DNA from: Adiantum capillus-veneris
Lineage: Eukaryota > Streptophyta > Polypodiopsida > Polypodiales > Pteridaceae
DNA length: 64,000 bases
Assembly (NCBI GenBank): GCA_014529385.2
Contig: CM043944.1
Span: 62,150,248 to 62,214,247 of the forward strand
Direction: 5' to 3'
The notes beneath the pieces were generated by a model that was given only the letters and a program-made list of their open reading frames with translations, was not told the origin of the DNA and did not search any database. Numbering within the stretch: position 1 is the first letter of the stretch; every line of letters starts with the position of its first letter. The position numbers and the translations under genes were made by a program. Below are positions 9,640 through 19,049 of the stretch, piece after piece.

Positions 9640-12024
9640 TTAAGAGCTTTTGCTTGGTTCAAGTAGACTTAGTCCACTGTGTTCAAGTGCTTTGGTTAGG
9701 GAAAAGTAGAAACTATGTCCAAAACTGCAACCGTTTCGTCACAATTCTCGCAAATTGTCGCTTTTAGACACCCCTAACTTGCGGATGAATTTTGAGGCCT
9801 CAAACGATGTTTTTTTCAAAGTTGAACTAAATGGTTGCTGTTGGGATACATTTAGTTTATGTTTTGCTCTAAGATCTGTAGAGCCGCTCTCAGGCTACGT
9901 TTTGATGTAAAAACTTTTCCAATCCGATACCGTTTGTGAAAGTTATGGCCAAAACAGTGAATTGCAGTTTAGACTGGTCAAAATGAGTCCAAATTCAATT
10001 TTAAAAAAGGATTTGGGATCTCTGTGACACTGTGGAAACTTCTGTATGGTCAAAAGTACAGTTGGACCCTAAAACTAGCCTAGAGACATCCTACACATAG
10101 TATGTCTATATGCTCAGAATTTAACAAAATTTGGTCCAGAGACTCCCCTTAAGTCCAGCAACACAATGGTATGCTCAGAATTTCATTTGGACCTAAAAAT
10201 GGCCTTGAGACATCCTACGCGTAGGATGTCTTTTTGCTCAGAATGATTTGAAATTTTCACCCTAGCTTCTCCTTGATGTGCTGATCACAGTGGTGTGCTC
10301 ATAAGTTGGTTTGGAGTCCTAAATCAAGCTGGAGACATCCTACGCGTAGGATGTCTTTTTGCTCTGTTTCAGCTCAAACTTGCACTGTAGCTTCCCCTTG
10401 ATGTGCTGATCTCACAGTTATTTTTACTTTTTGATTCTGACACCTATAGGTTGGTCAAATGATCAAGAATCTGTTTCAAAAGCCTGATGTCTGTTTTGAT
10501 GAATTCCTAAGTCAAATCAACTCCAAATTGGACCAAATTTGCCTAGGAGGCTTGCCTAAGGCTATATGACAGCATGGTATGGTCACAGTAGAATTTTGGC
10601 CTCTAAATCATGCCTTAGACATCCTACGCGTAGGATGTCTAACTGCTCAGAATTGTCCCAAATTTGAACCACAGACTCTCCTTAGGGTGCAGATCACTGT
10701 GGTATGCTCAGAATTTTGTTTAGAGTCCAAAATCACATAGAAGACATCCTACACGTAAGATGTCTTTTTGGCCTTTTTGACCCCAGATTTGTCCCACAGC
10801 TTCCCCTTGATGTCAGCAACCCAATGCTATGCTTAGATTTGAGTTTGGATGTCAAAAGACCCCCAAAACTAGCTATTCTTGCCTTTTTCAGTCAAAAGTG
10901 CTAAAGTCCGCTCAATCTTACTTTTCACTGACCCAAATGAGATGAAATTTATCACATGCACTCAATACAACATTTAGAACATGCCTATGGAGTCATCCTA
11001 TGGTTTGGTCTCAAAATTAGGCCTTGGACACAATTTGGGTAGGATGTCTGGAAATTCTCGTCTTTTGGCTTTGATCTGTCAAAATTTGGTCAAATTTCCA
11101 CTTTCTAGGTGAAAATAGGGTAAAACCTACCTTCTAAACACACTGGTAACCTCAGATTTTCAAAAAAGTGCCCAGATCACCCTGTAGACATCCTACGCGT
11201 AGGATGTCTACTGCTGATTTTTTGAGACTGAAGTGTCCCTGATGCTTCCTTATGCTCTCAGAAAGTGCAAGTATGCTTCACAATTGCAAAAACATGCAAA
11301 AATCACTCAATTTAAGCCTCTTCTGAAATTTTACGTTTTCTGACTCCGCCTTTTGGCTTTTGGTCAACAAAAATAGGGAAAAACACCCAAGTCAATATGC
11401 TACTAGGGTAAAACCTACCCTCTGAACACACTACTGCAGTCAAAATTTTCAAATTTGGTCTCCATAACCCCCTTGAGACATCCTACGCGTAGGATGTTTA
11501 TGTTTACAGAATTGCAGGTTTTCTTCACAGAATCTTTGTAAATGCTCTTTTATATGCACAACATCAGTCAGTCATACAAAAATGTCCACAAAAGCTTGTT
11601 TAATGCATTTTTACCCTCAAAAGCACACTTTTCCGTGATTTCAAATGCAATCAAGCACTTTAGCAAATAATTCAGTGTTGAATAGCTCTAGATCAGAATC
11701 GGATCACTTACCTAAAGCTACTCCTACAAATCATATGGGGTTTTGCATCTATGAGTAGAAAAACGCTTCACTGCCACACACGGACTAGTAAACGCTTTTA
11801 ACACCTCACAAATCACTCAACCACCAACAACAACTCTAATCCACAGATCCTAACTAAACCTATCTAGTCGCAGACCCTCGGCAAGACACACGCTTCCTAG
11901 CTATCCACTTGATCACGGAATATCCTCTTCCGGATCCACTTAAGAAAAACGCTTTCTTTAGCCGAAACTAAATCAAGCAACCATCACACGAGTGTTAGTA
12001 GGAAACCTACTTAGGTCCTTGTTT
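9640..12024 (-). repeat. Leader of element B with repeated 24-bp palindromes
   Basis: The 2.4 kb between the primer-binding site and the gag ATG contain no gene. They contain a perfect 24-bp palindrome whose half-site is AGACATCCTACG. It is exact at 10208-10231, 10333-10356, 10617-10640 and 11186-11209, has one mismatch at 11476-11499, and is degenerate at 10084-10107, 10742-10765 and about 11027-11049. Where the copies are closest they are 124-126 bases apart, and the sequence between them is also related (CTCCCCTTGATGTGCTGATC, GTATGCTCAGAATT). The left part is therefore a diverged tandem array of about 125-bp units, each with one hairpin-forming palindrome. Confidence 0.85.
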
Positions 12025-12042
12025 CCCCGGCAGCGGCGCCAA
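12025..12042 (-). other. Primer-binding site of element B
   Basis: Directly after the 5' LTR end the minus strand reads TTGGCGCCGCTGCCGGGG. This matches the TGGCGCCG-type site found after many plant Ty3/gypsy 5' LTRs, usually assigned to tRNA-Asp. The tRNA assignment is from general knowledge and was not checked. Confidence 0.8.
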
Positions 12043-12564
12043 TGTTGGACGGGGAGCGACTCACACACCCATGAAGTGCATGCAAACACTACCTAGATCA
12101 ACATAATGTCAATCGAGGACACATATGACACGATAGGCACACGGAGGAAATCTCTTAAGCTTGTCAGGCTGAGACTATCCTACACATACAACACTCTGGA
12201 AGGCCAACTAAACCACAATCAAGAACCTCACTGCTCTCAACTACACCACCTAGCCACATACACACATACGGAAGGTAACTCACCTAATCATGCCAAATTC
12301 ATACAAAACTTAAGGAACACCATCCCCTCACTAGGATACACCTGTCCCTAAGCTTCTACACTCAAAACCCTCACTCAAAAGCCATCTGCGGAAAACGCGT
12401 AGGATGACAGAGCAGAATTTTGAAAGTGCCCAAAACTGAAATTTATGAGCACCTATACGTAGCTTACGTCGCCACGATTCTATAGACTACTAGCACGCAG
12501 AAAACATACATCGTTTGATACACTTACGGCCATAAATAGCTCGTAGATGCGTCGGCGTGTGCGC

Positions 12565-12886
12565 TGTAAAGAATGAGGATGCAAGAGAGCTACACAAGAC
12601 AAGCACAAAGCACACAGAGATGGAAAGCTTCTTCTTCTTATTCACAGAAAAGAGAGTACAAAATGACTAAGTGCTAAAGCTGAAAAGTAGCACATATGTA
12701 CATGCGGTCACTAAGTGTGAACTCGCTAGAAGCGTACTAGGCTGGCACTATAAGTGTAGTCTAGCTGTAGAATCACTGGCAGAGATCCTCTGTGTCGGTC
12801 ACCTAACGCGCCAGTGAGTAAATGCCGTAAGCGGCCAAGACCCGTAGTGGATGCCAGCTCAAGGTGTAGAGCTCGACATCTCAACA
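12565..12886 (-). repeat. 3' LTR of the copia element
   Basis: 322 bp, one base different from 17503-17824. The last codons of pol run into it and end at 12859. The purine tract CTCGAGGGGGAG (minus strand) sits against its edge at 12887-12898. Confidence 0.97.
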
Positions 12887-15800
12887 CTCCCCCTCGAGCT
12901 CTGCATGTCGCAGAGTCCAAGCATAGTCCGGAAACGTCGAAGCTTCTCAGCTCTGAGGGCCTTGGTAAAGATATCCGCTATCTGCTCCTCTGTGCTGACG
13001 TAGACCAAGTCGATGTCGCCCGCCAACACTCGCTCTCGAACGTAGTGGTAATGGACCTCTATGTGTTTGGTCCTGGCATGGAACACTGGGTTCCTAGCCA
13101 ACTGCATGCTGCTGAGGTTGTCACAATGGATGAAAATCTGCTGGTCCACCTGCACTCCCAAGTCCTCAAGTAATGTGCGTAGCCAAGCTACCTCGCACGC
13201 CGCAACTGCTGCACCTCTGTACTCGGCCTCTGTGCTCGATAAAGCAACCGTAGGCTGCTTTTTGCTGCTCCAAGTAACAGCAGCACTCCCAAAAGAGAAC
13301 ATGAAGCCACTCGTAGATCTCCTATCAACAATGCTACATGCCCAATCTGCATCTGTATACCCATACAATGCTAATGGTGCATCTGCTGCATAGAACAATG
13401 CGTAGTCAAGAGTACCTTGCACATACCTAAGTGTGCGTCGTACTCCATCCAAATGTGGCTTCCTCGGAAGTTGCATGAACTGACTCTCCAAGCCTACTGT
13501 GTAGCTCAAGTCTGGCCTCGTGATAGTCAAGTAGATTAGACTACCCACAATCTTCCTGTACATGTTGACATCCTCAACAACATCACCCTTCTCTGCACTC
13601 AGCTTTGCATTCACATCCAAGGGAATAGAAATTGGCTTACAATCAGCCATACCATACTTTGACAACATGTCCAAAGCATACTGTCTCTGTGATAGCCATA
13701 CACCCTCTGGAGTTTTGATCACTTCAATGCCAAGAAAGTAGCGCAACTTGCCTAAATCTTTCATTTCAAACTCCTGTTTGAGAAGACCCTTCACATGGTC
13801 AATCTCCATAGCATTGTCACCAACAATAATAAGGTCATCTACATATATGGTAATGACCACAATCCCCACATCACTCTCACGTACATAGAGTGAATGATCA
13901 GCATGAGCTCTCCTAAAACCAATACTGACAAGATACTTGGCAATCCTGTCACACCATGCTCTAGAGCCCTGCTTCAAACCATACAAAGCTTTGAGAAGTC
14001 TGCATACATAATCTGGGTAACCTGGATCGACATAACCAGGTGGCTGATCCATATACACTTCCTCTTGCAACTCACCATTCAAGAAGGCATTCTTTACATC
14101 CATTTGATGCATAATCCATCCTCTAGATGCAGCCAATGCTATGACAGCTCTCACTGTCGTCATCTTTGCCACTGGAGCAAAGGTCTTCTCATAGTCTATG
14201 CCATACGTCTGTGCATAACCCTTTGCGACCAGCCTTGCCTTGTGACGCTCAATGTTACCATCAGCCTTATGCTTGGTTTTATACACCCATTTACAGCCAA
14301 TAGCTTTCTTGCCACTTGGCAATGGCACCAACTCCCATGTGTCATTTGCTTCCAATGCAGCCATCTCTTCATTCATTGCATCATCCCAATGCACATTTCC
14401 AACTGCATCCTCAAAACATGTGGGCTCCACATCCTGTATCACCTTAGCCATGTAGGCTTGGTGATGCGCTAGATACCCATCATAAGTCAATTTCTGAACT
14501 GGATTTCTGACTCTATTAGATCTGCGCGGTCCTGGGTCACTCCTTTGCCCTCTAGCATCTTCTTGTACTTTCCTTACACCAGGTGTCCTGACAGCCGGAA
14601 TTCCAAATTCCTCATCAAGACTTTGTTCAGAACCATCTGAATCCATGTCTACATGTGAAAAACCTGATGATGCATCAACCATAAAGGGAGGTTCATCAAC
14701 CTTTTCCTTTCCTTTTCGTGATACATTCCCTGTACCTGTTGGTGGAGTAACCTGCGTACGTAGTCTACCATTCCATGGTTTCTCAACAGAGCCACAAGAA
14801 GAGGACTCTTGTGGTCCACTCAAAACTTGTGACTGTGGCCTCACATTTTGTACAACCACATCATCTTTTACATCAGCCCCAATAGTGCCATGTGCATTAC
14901 TGTACCAGCTGCTCATCTCATCAAAGACTACATCTCTGCTCACTCGTAATTCTCGTGTAGTAGGATTGTAGCACCTGTACCCCTTTTGTTCAAGGGAATA
15001 TCCCACAAGAATACATTTCTCTGCTTTAGGATCCAATTTCCTACGCAACTCATCTGGTACATGCACGTAAGCTATGCAGCCAAACACTTTCAAGTGTGCC
15101 AAATCAGGCTTTGTACCTGTAAACTTTTCCTCAGGTGTTACATCATGCACCGCAGCTGTAGGTGTCCTGTTCATAATGTACACAGCTGTATTTACAGCTT
15201 CAGTCCAGAAATGATGAGGCATGTTCTTCTCATTCATCAATGCACGTGCAACCTCTGCAATGTGCCTGTTTTTCCTTTCTGCGACCCCATTCTGCTGTGG
15301 AGTATATCTGCATGTAAACTGCCTGTGTATACCATGCATTCGCAGAAAATCTGAAAAATCATTGGAGAAGTACTCTCCCCCTCCATCTGACCTCAATGTC
15401 TTGATTTGCATATCTGTCTCCTTCTCAATCATGACTTTGAAGTCTTGAAAGTGACCAAACACTTCACTTTTGTTACGCATGAAGTAGACCCATACTTTCC
15501 TTGTATGGTCATCAATGAAAGAGACATAATACCTGCAACCATGTATACTTGCAGTATCGGTTGGACCCCAAACATCTGTGTGCACCACCTCAAGTGGCCT
15601 TTTACATACATTGCGCTCATGTGGAAATGAGCCCTTTGACTGTTTTCCAAACTGGCATGCTGTACACACTTTATGCATACCATCCACCTTGAATTTGGGC
15701 AAACCTTTTACAATCTGTTTTGATTGCATGCTGCGCAATCTCTGCTCATTGACATGGCCAATGCGTTTGTGCCAAATGTCAACATCAGCCACAACACCTG

Positions 15801-16305
15801 TGCCCTGTGCAAATAATGCAGCTTTTACTTCAGGCATGTCTACATTCAGCATAAACATTCTGCCCACACATTTGCCCTCTGTGATCAGCTTACAGCCATT
15901 CTGGAAATCTTCTACATAATAGCCATTTGGATTGAAGCGAACCTGCAAACCCTGCTCAACCATTTGTCCAACAGAAACAAGATTCTTTGTAATGTTTGGG
16001 ACATGAAGTACATCTGCTAAGTACTTTGATTTCCCACTCTTCGTATTTAGAGGTATGTCCCCTACATGAGCAATGGGGTGAGCCGTATCATCTCCTGTCT
16101 GCACATAGCCTGACACATCTGGTTTGCGCATATCTCTAAACCACTCTCTACGAGACGTCATGTGATTAGAGGCACCTGAATCCACATACCAAACATCATC
16201 TTGGGTCGAATTCTCTGCAGTCATTGTATTCATTACATGTTGCATAACAAACATGCGCTCGTTTTTGCTGTCATCTGCATCTCTGCTAGTAGATGCATAG
16301 TTGCC
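12859..16305 (-). CDS. pol: copia pol: protease, integrase, reverse transcriptase, RNase H
   Basis: This is the pol part of the copia polyprotein. It is open from the codon after the TAG at 16306; the first ATG in the frame is at 16254. The domains follow the copia order. The protease has WYVDSGASNHMT. The integrase has a zinc-binding start (WHKRIGH, then CTAC) and the catalytic set in HTDVWGP, LRSDGGGEY and GVAERKN. The reverse transcriptase has DVKNAFLNGEL and the YVDDLIIVGD active site. RNase H has YTDADWA, SSTEAEYR, HCDN and TKHIEVHYHYVRE. It would cut, copy and integrate the element's RNA/cDNA in virus-like particles. It extends through the purine tract into the LTR, as in many copia elements. 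No frameshift or missing catalytic residue is visible. Expression would need readthrough of the TAG or a separate start. Confidence 0.93.
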   Translation of the reverse strand, partial: GNYASTSRDADDSKNERMFVMQHVMNTMTAENSTQDDVWYVDSGASNHMTSRREWFRDMRKPDVSGYVQTGDDTAHPIAHVGDIPLNTKSGKSKYLADVLHVPNITKNLVSVGQMVEQGLQVRFNPNGYYVEDFQNGCKLITEGKCVGRMFMLNVDMPEVKAALFAQGTGVVADVDIWHKRIGHVNEQRLRSMQSKQIVKGLPKFKVDGMHKVCTACQFGKQSKGSFPHERNVCKRPLEVVHTDVWGPTDTASIHGCRYYVSFIDDHTRKVWVYFMRNKSEVFGHFQDFKVMIEKETDMQIKTLRSDGGGEYFSNDFSDFLRMHGIHRQFTCRYTPQQNGVAERKNRHIAEVARALMNEKNMPHHFWTEAVNTAVYIMNRTPTAAVHDVTPEEKFTGTKPDLAHLKVFGCIAYVHVPDELRRKLDPKAEKCILVGYSLEQKGYRCYNPTTRELRVSRDVVFDEMSSWYSNAHGTIGADVKDDVVVQNVRPQSQVLSGPQESSSCGSVEKPWNGRLRTQVTPPTGTGNVSRKGKEKVDEPPFMVDASSGFSHVDMDSDGSEQSLDEEFGIPAVRTPGVRKVQEDARGQRSDPGPRRSNRVRNPVQKLTYDGYLAHHQAYMAKVIQDVEPTCFEDAVGNVHWDDAMNEEMAALEANDTWELVPLPSGKKAIGCKWVYKTKHKADGNIERHKARLVAKGYAQTYGIDYEKTFAPVAKMTTVRAVIALAASRGWIMHQMDVKNAFLNGELQEEVYMDQPPGYVDPGYPDYVCRLLKALYGLKQGSRAWCDRIAKYLVSIGFRRAHADHSLYVRESDVGIVVITIYVDDLIIVGDNAMEIDHVKGLLKQEFEMKDLGKLRYFLGIEVIKTPEGVWLSQRQYALDMLSKYGMADCKPISIPLDVNAKLSAEKGDVVEDVNMYRKIVGSLIYLTITRPDLSYTVGLESQFMQLPRKPHLDGVRRTLRYVQGTLDYALFYAADAPLALYGYTDADWACSIVDRRSTSGFMFSFGSAAVTWSSKKQPTVALSSTEAEYRGAAVAACEVAWLRTLLEDLGVQVDQQIFIHCDNLSSMQLARNPVFHARTKHIEVHYHYVRERVLAGDIDLVYVSTEEQIADIFTKALRAEKLRRFRTMLGLCDMQSSRGSVEMSSSTP

Positions 16306-16308
16306 CTA
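16277..16308 (-). promoter_or_regulatory. Amber stop and downstream hairpin at the gag/pol junction
   Basis: The gag frame ends with TAG at 16306-16308, and the same frame continues into pol. After a 9-base spacer (GGCAACTAT) there is a perfect 6-bp stem, GCATCT pairing with AGATGC, around an 8-base loop. A TAG followed by G and a structure about 8 bases downstream is the layout of gag-pol readthrough in gammaretroviruses and some plant viruses. It could equally be a simple Gln-to-stop mutation in a single-frame copia element, with the hairpin being chance. Confidence 0.4.
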
Positions 16309-17208
16309 TTCTCTCTTTCTACTTGCTTTTCCCTTTGGACAGTCACGTGACATGTGACCTCTTTCACCACAAGTCCAACATTCTCTACTATCTGGAGTAT
16401 GTTGATGCCTGCTTGATCCTGCACCACGACCTCTTTGACTCCCCCTTCCTTGAGACTGGTTTCCCCTGCCACCTGTATTGTTTTGATTTGATTGACCTTC
16501 CAGAAATTGGCCCCTACAACCCCTTGGGCCTCGACCACGACCTCTACCTCTACCTCTGTTGGAGTTAGAATAGAAGGCCTGTTCAGAATTATTTCTGCCA
16601 TGAGAAGAAGATGTGTCAAGGTTCTTCTCCTCAAGAATAAGCATAGAAATCAAATCTTGGAACACGGGGATGTCGTCTCTTGTATTCATGGAAGACCTAA
16701 AATGTACATACTCATCTCCTAGACCATCCAAGCATGCACGGACAATGTCATCGTCTTCCACTGAGACTTTAATAGATCCAAGAGCCTCAATGATACTCTT
16801 GATCTTCAAAGCATAATCATTGATGGAGAGGTTGTTCCTCTTAACCTGATTTAGCTCCGACTTTAGTTGAAGCTTCCTGGCCTTGGTGTTCACCTCGAAC
16901 ACTCTGCCTAAGTTTTTCCATGCAATGGCGGGGGTTTCAACATCCTGTAGATAGCCCATCATGCCATCTGTGATGCTCATAGAAAGCCAATACATCACTT
17001 TGCTCTGGCCTTGTTGCCAGTCCCTCAAAGCTTTCCTTTGTTCTGTTGTAGCATTTGCCTCGGGAATCTCTGGTTCCTTTTCATTGTCTCCTTCTACATA
17101 GTCCCAATAACCTTTTCCTTTTAGGAAATTTGTTATTCTGAACTTCCATGCAGGGTAGTTATTTTTCTCAAGCTTCTCAGTAACAATCTGACTGAAACCG
17201 TCAGACAT
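16306..17208 (-). CDS. gag: copia gag (capsid and nucleocapsid)
   Basis: 300 residues starting at the ATG at 17208, about 280 bases after the primer site. It forms the particle that packages element RNA. The N-terminus carries the LEKNNYPAWKFRI stretch found near the start of copia gags (DUF4219/UBN2 family). A central capsid region follows (KLQLKSELNQVKR, DDDIVRACLDGLGDEY). Then comes an Arg/Gly-rich stretch (about residues 215-270) and a perfect zinc knuckle, CWTCGERGHMSRDC, near residues 278-291. It ends nine residues later at a TAG. The same frame continues into pol, so gag and pol look like one polyprotein separated by one stop codon. Confidence 0.93.
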   Translation of the reverse strand: MSDGFSQIVTEKLEKNNYPAWKFRITNFLKGKGYWDYVEGDNEKEPEIPEANATTEQRKALRDWQQGQSKVMYWLSMSITDGMMGYLQDVETPAIAWKNLGRVFEVNTKARKLQLKSELNQVKRNNLSINDYALKIKSIIEALGSIKVSVEDDDIVRACLDGLGDEYVHFRSSMNTRDDIPVFQDLISMLILEEKNLDTSSSHGRNNSEQAFYSNSNRGRGRGRGRGPRGCRGQFLEGQSNQNNTGGRGNQSQGRGSQRGRGAGSSRHQHTPDSRECWTCGERGHMSRDCPKGKASRKRE

Positions 17209-17490
17209 CTTGAAGCACTAAGACAAAATAGCTGCAATCTGCAAAAACCTGCAAATCTGCTGAACTTGCTATCGTGGTTCTTGTAACGCTTTCTACACTC
17301 AACGAGTGTCCACAATCAAGCGTACATACAACCACTGTACTTGTACAGTAAATCTCTGTATACTGCACTTTGGAGACCTGTTCAGAAACTTGTGCGAAAA
17401 ACCCCTAAAACTTGTGGCATCTAGTCGTGGATTGCGAACGAAGGGATTGTGATGCTCTTGCTCTCTTAGCCGCTCTTGCCTGCACCAGAG

Positions 17491-17502
17491 GCTCTGATAC
17501 CA
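17491..17502 (-). other. Primer-binding site of the copia element
   Basis: The minus strand reads TGGTATCAGAGC directly after the 5' LTR. This is the standard site complementary to the 3' end of plant initiator tRNA-Met. Confidence 0.95.
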
Positions 17503-17824
17503 TGTAAAGAATGAGGATGCAAGAGAGCTACACAAGACAAGCACAAAGCACACAGAGATGGAAAGCTTCTTCTTCTTATTCACAGAAAAGAGAGTACAAA
17601 ATGACTAAGTGCTAAAGCTGAAAAGTAGCACATATGTACATGCGGTCACTAAGTGTGAACTCGCTAGAAGCGTACTAGGCTGGCACTATAAGTGTAGTCC
17701 AGCTGTAGAATCACTGGCAGAGATCCTCTGTGTCGGTCACCTAACGCGCCAGTGAGTAAATGCCGTAAGCGGCCAAGACCCGTAGTGGATGCCAGCTCAA
17801 GGTGTAGAGCTCGACATCTCAACA
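17503..17824 (-). repeat. 5' LTR of the copia element
   Basis: 322 bp, followed on the right by the duplicated target TGCGC at 17825-17829, after which the LTR of element B resumes. Confidence 0.97.
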
Positions 17825-18271
17825 TGCGCTTCGTCTCGCGTGGAATGCTTGGCGTTGCCACGTAGCTCTCCTCGAGCCTACATCAATGGTGCAGTTGGAT
17901 CTCCAATGCGTTGAGCGAGCCGAGCGTAGCGAGAGGATGAAGCTCACGCTCACTCTCTTTCTCTCTCACACACAGTAGACGGCAACGCTAAAGTTTGATT
18001 ATGATTAAAAGTCCTCTTTACAAAATGACCTAGGTACCTTATATACTAAGGCTACCTTAGGTTTAACCAAAAATGGGGTTGAAAGGGTCAAACGGCTTTG
18101 TATTTACAATCTGGAAGTGCCATTGCACCCCGGCTTCTGAAACTAGAATAACTACTCATTACAAATGACGTTTATAGCCATAATCCGCACCATTTCATAA
18201 CTCGCAAAAGATAAGACTTTGGTACGAAACTTGAGTTATGTTGTGTTGTTGACCCAGCGGTCAACACAGTA

Positions 18272-19030
18272 GAAGTAGCCCGCCTTAAAGACAAGAAGCT
18301 ACGCATGCAAGCAAGAGTCAACAAGTCAGAGGAATCAAGCTCAGTCCGACTAACCCGAGTGACTGCAACAACAGCCGCTCATAGAGCCCAAGCACAAGAG
18401 GCATCAGAAGAGCAACAAGACCTGCTGAGTCGCATCACCACCCAACTCGAGAGTTTATTCGTGCATCTGGTGCAGCAAGGGCATGCACCTGTCAAAAATC
18501 CAGAACAAGGAAGAGGACAACGAAGGTAAAACCAAGAGTACCACTGCTACAATTGCGGGGAAGACGGCCATGGTATGTACTACTGCCCACATCCAAGGAG
18601 GCAAAATTTCAATAGAGGAGGGAGACAGAATCAGATCTCTCCACCAAGGGCAAGACCACCACCACCCAGGCAACCAGGGCCGATTCCACCGGTCCAGATC
18701 GTTCAACCACCTGTACAACAACAACCACCACCGCAAACTCTCTTTCCACCACTACCCCCACCACCTGTTGTAAACGAAGCAGTGAGTGTTATTAGCTTGG
18801 AAGCTAAAGGGAAGGCAAAGGTAGAAGAACCAGTTCGAGAGAAGCACACAGGGAAAGCAAAAGTATAAGAAGTGGATGCTATGGGAGTGAAGCGTGCCAG
18901 GCATGAAGAAGCCTCTCAAAGAGAAGAGAAAATGAAAGGGAAAGCCGAGTCTAGCAAGCAAGCAACTAAACCACGACGAAAGATAGACATCGTGGATTTC
19001 TCACTAGGTGAGTATGCGAACCCTATGACT
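18272..19030 (+). pseudogene. gag, C-terminal half with zinc knuckle (element A)
   Basis: This continues the gag that was cut at 1601. An alpha-helical, charged stretch (EVARLKDKKLR, then EEQQDLLSRITTQLESLF) precedes a zinc knuckle, CYNCGEDGHGMYYC, of the CX2CX4HX4C type near 18550-18590. A proline- and glutamine-rich stretch follows, then a basic linker with KIDIVDFSLGE. The same frame contains a TAA at 18527, a TAA at 18866 and a TAG near 19030. A shift then separates it from the protease region. It is non-functional. Confidence 0.75.
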
Positions 19031-19049
19031 TAGTTTAGGATGTGTTGAT

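Larger units (their letters stand above)
12565..17824 (-). mobile_element. Young Ty1/copia retrotransposon (5260 bp)
   Basis: Direct LTRs of 322 bp lie at 12565-12886 and 17503-17824; reading them side by side I find one difference (TCTAG versus TCCAG). The ends are TGTAAAG...CTCAACA. The target duplication is TGCGC. A tRNA-iMet primer site (17491-17502) and a purine tract (12887-12901) adjoin the LTRs. Gag and pol lie in one frame with a single TAG between them, and all catalytic motifs are present. With one LTR change and no frameshift this is by far the youngest insertion in the window. The lineage within copia was not determined. Confidence 0.97.
1602..18266 (-). mobile_element. Element B: LTR retrotransposon with gag-protease only, interrupted by a copia element
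   Basis: Element B has direct LTRs of 959 bp at 1602-2560 and at 12043-12564 plus 17830-18266; the second is split by the copia insertion. On the minus strand the LTR begins TGTTGACC and ends GTCCAACA. It is flanked by a CAGTA target duplication. A primer-binding site adjoins the 5' LTR at 12042 and a purine tract adjoins the 3' LTR at 2561. The internal region (2561-12042) holds a 2.4-kb leader with palindromes, one gag-protease frame, a 1.65-kb non-coding stretch and a captured DEAD-box fragment. No reverse transcriptase, RNase H or integrase could be found, so B must have been moved by proteins supplied in trans. By eye the two LTRs differ at roughly 21 positions with no length change. Confidence 0.9.
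12043..18266 (-). repeat. 5' LTR of element B, split by the copia insertion
   Basis: The LTR consists of 12043-12564 (522 bp) and 17830-18266 (437 bp), together 959 bp, the same length as the 3' LTR. The break carries the copia element and its duplicated target TGCGC (12560-12564 and 17825-17829). The outer end is followed by the CAGTA duplication at 18267-18271. Confidence 0.95.

Noticed and set aside
10084-11499. Palindromic repeats resembling a CRISPR array
   Set aside because: The spacing is irregular (about 100 to over 400 bases), the intervening sequences are related to each other, the repeats are full palindromes, and they lie in a plant retrotransposon leader.
12726-12920. Frame in the copia LTR as an antisense or accessory gene
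   Set aside because: It is LTR sequence repeated at 17664-17861 and without recognisable protein features.
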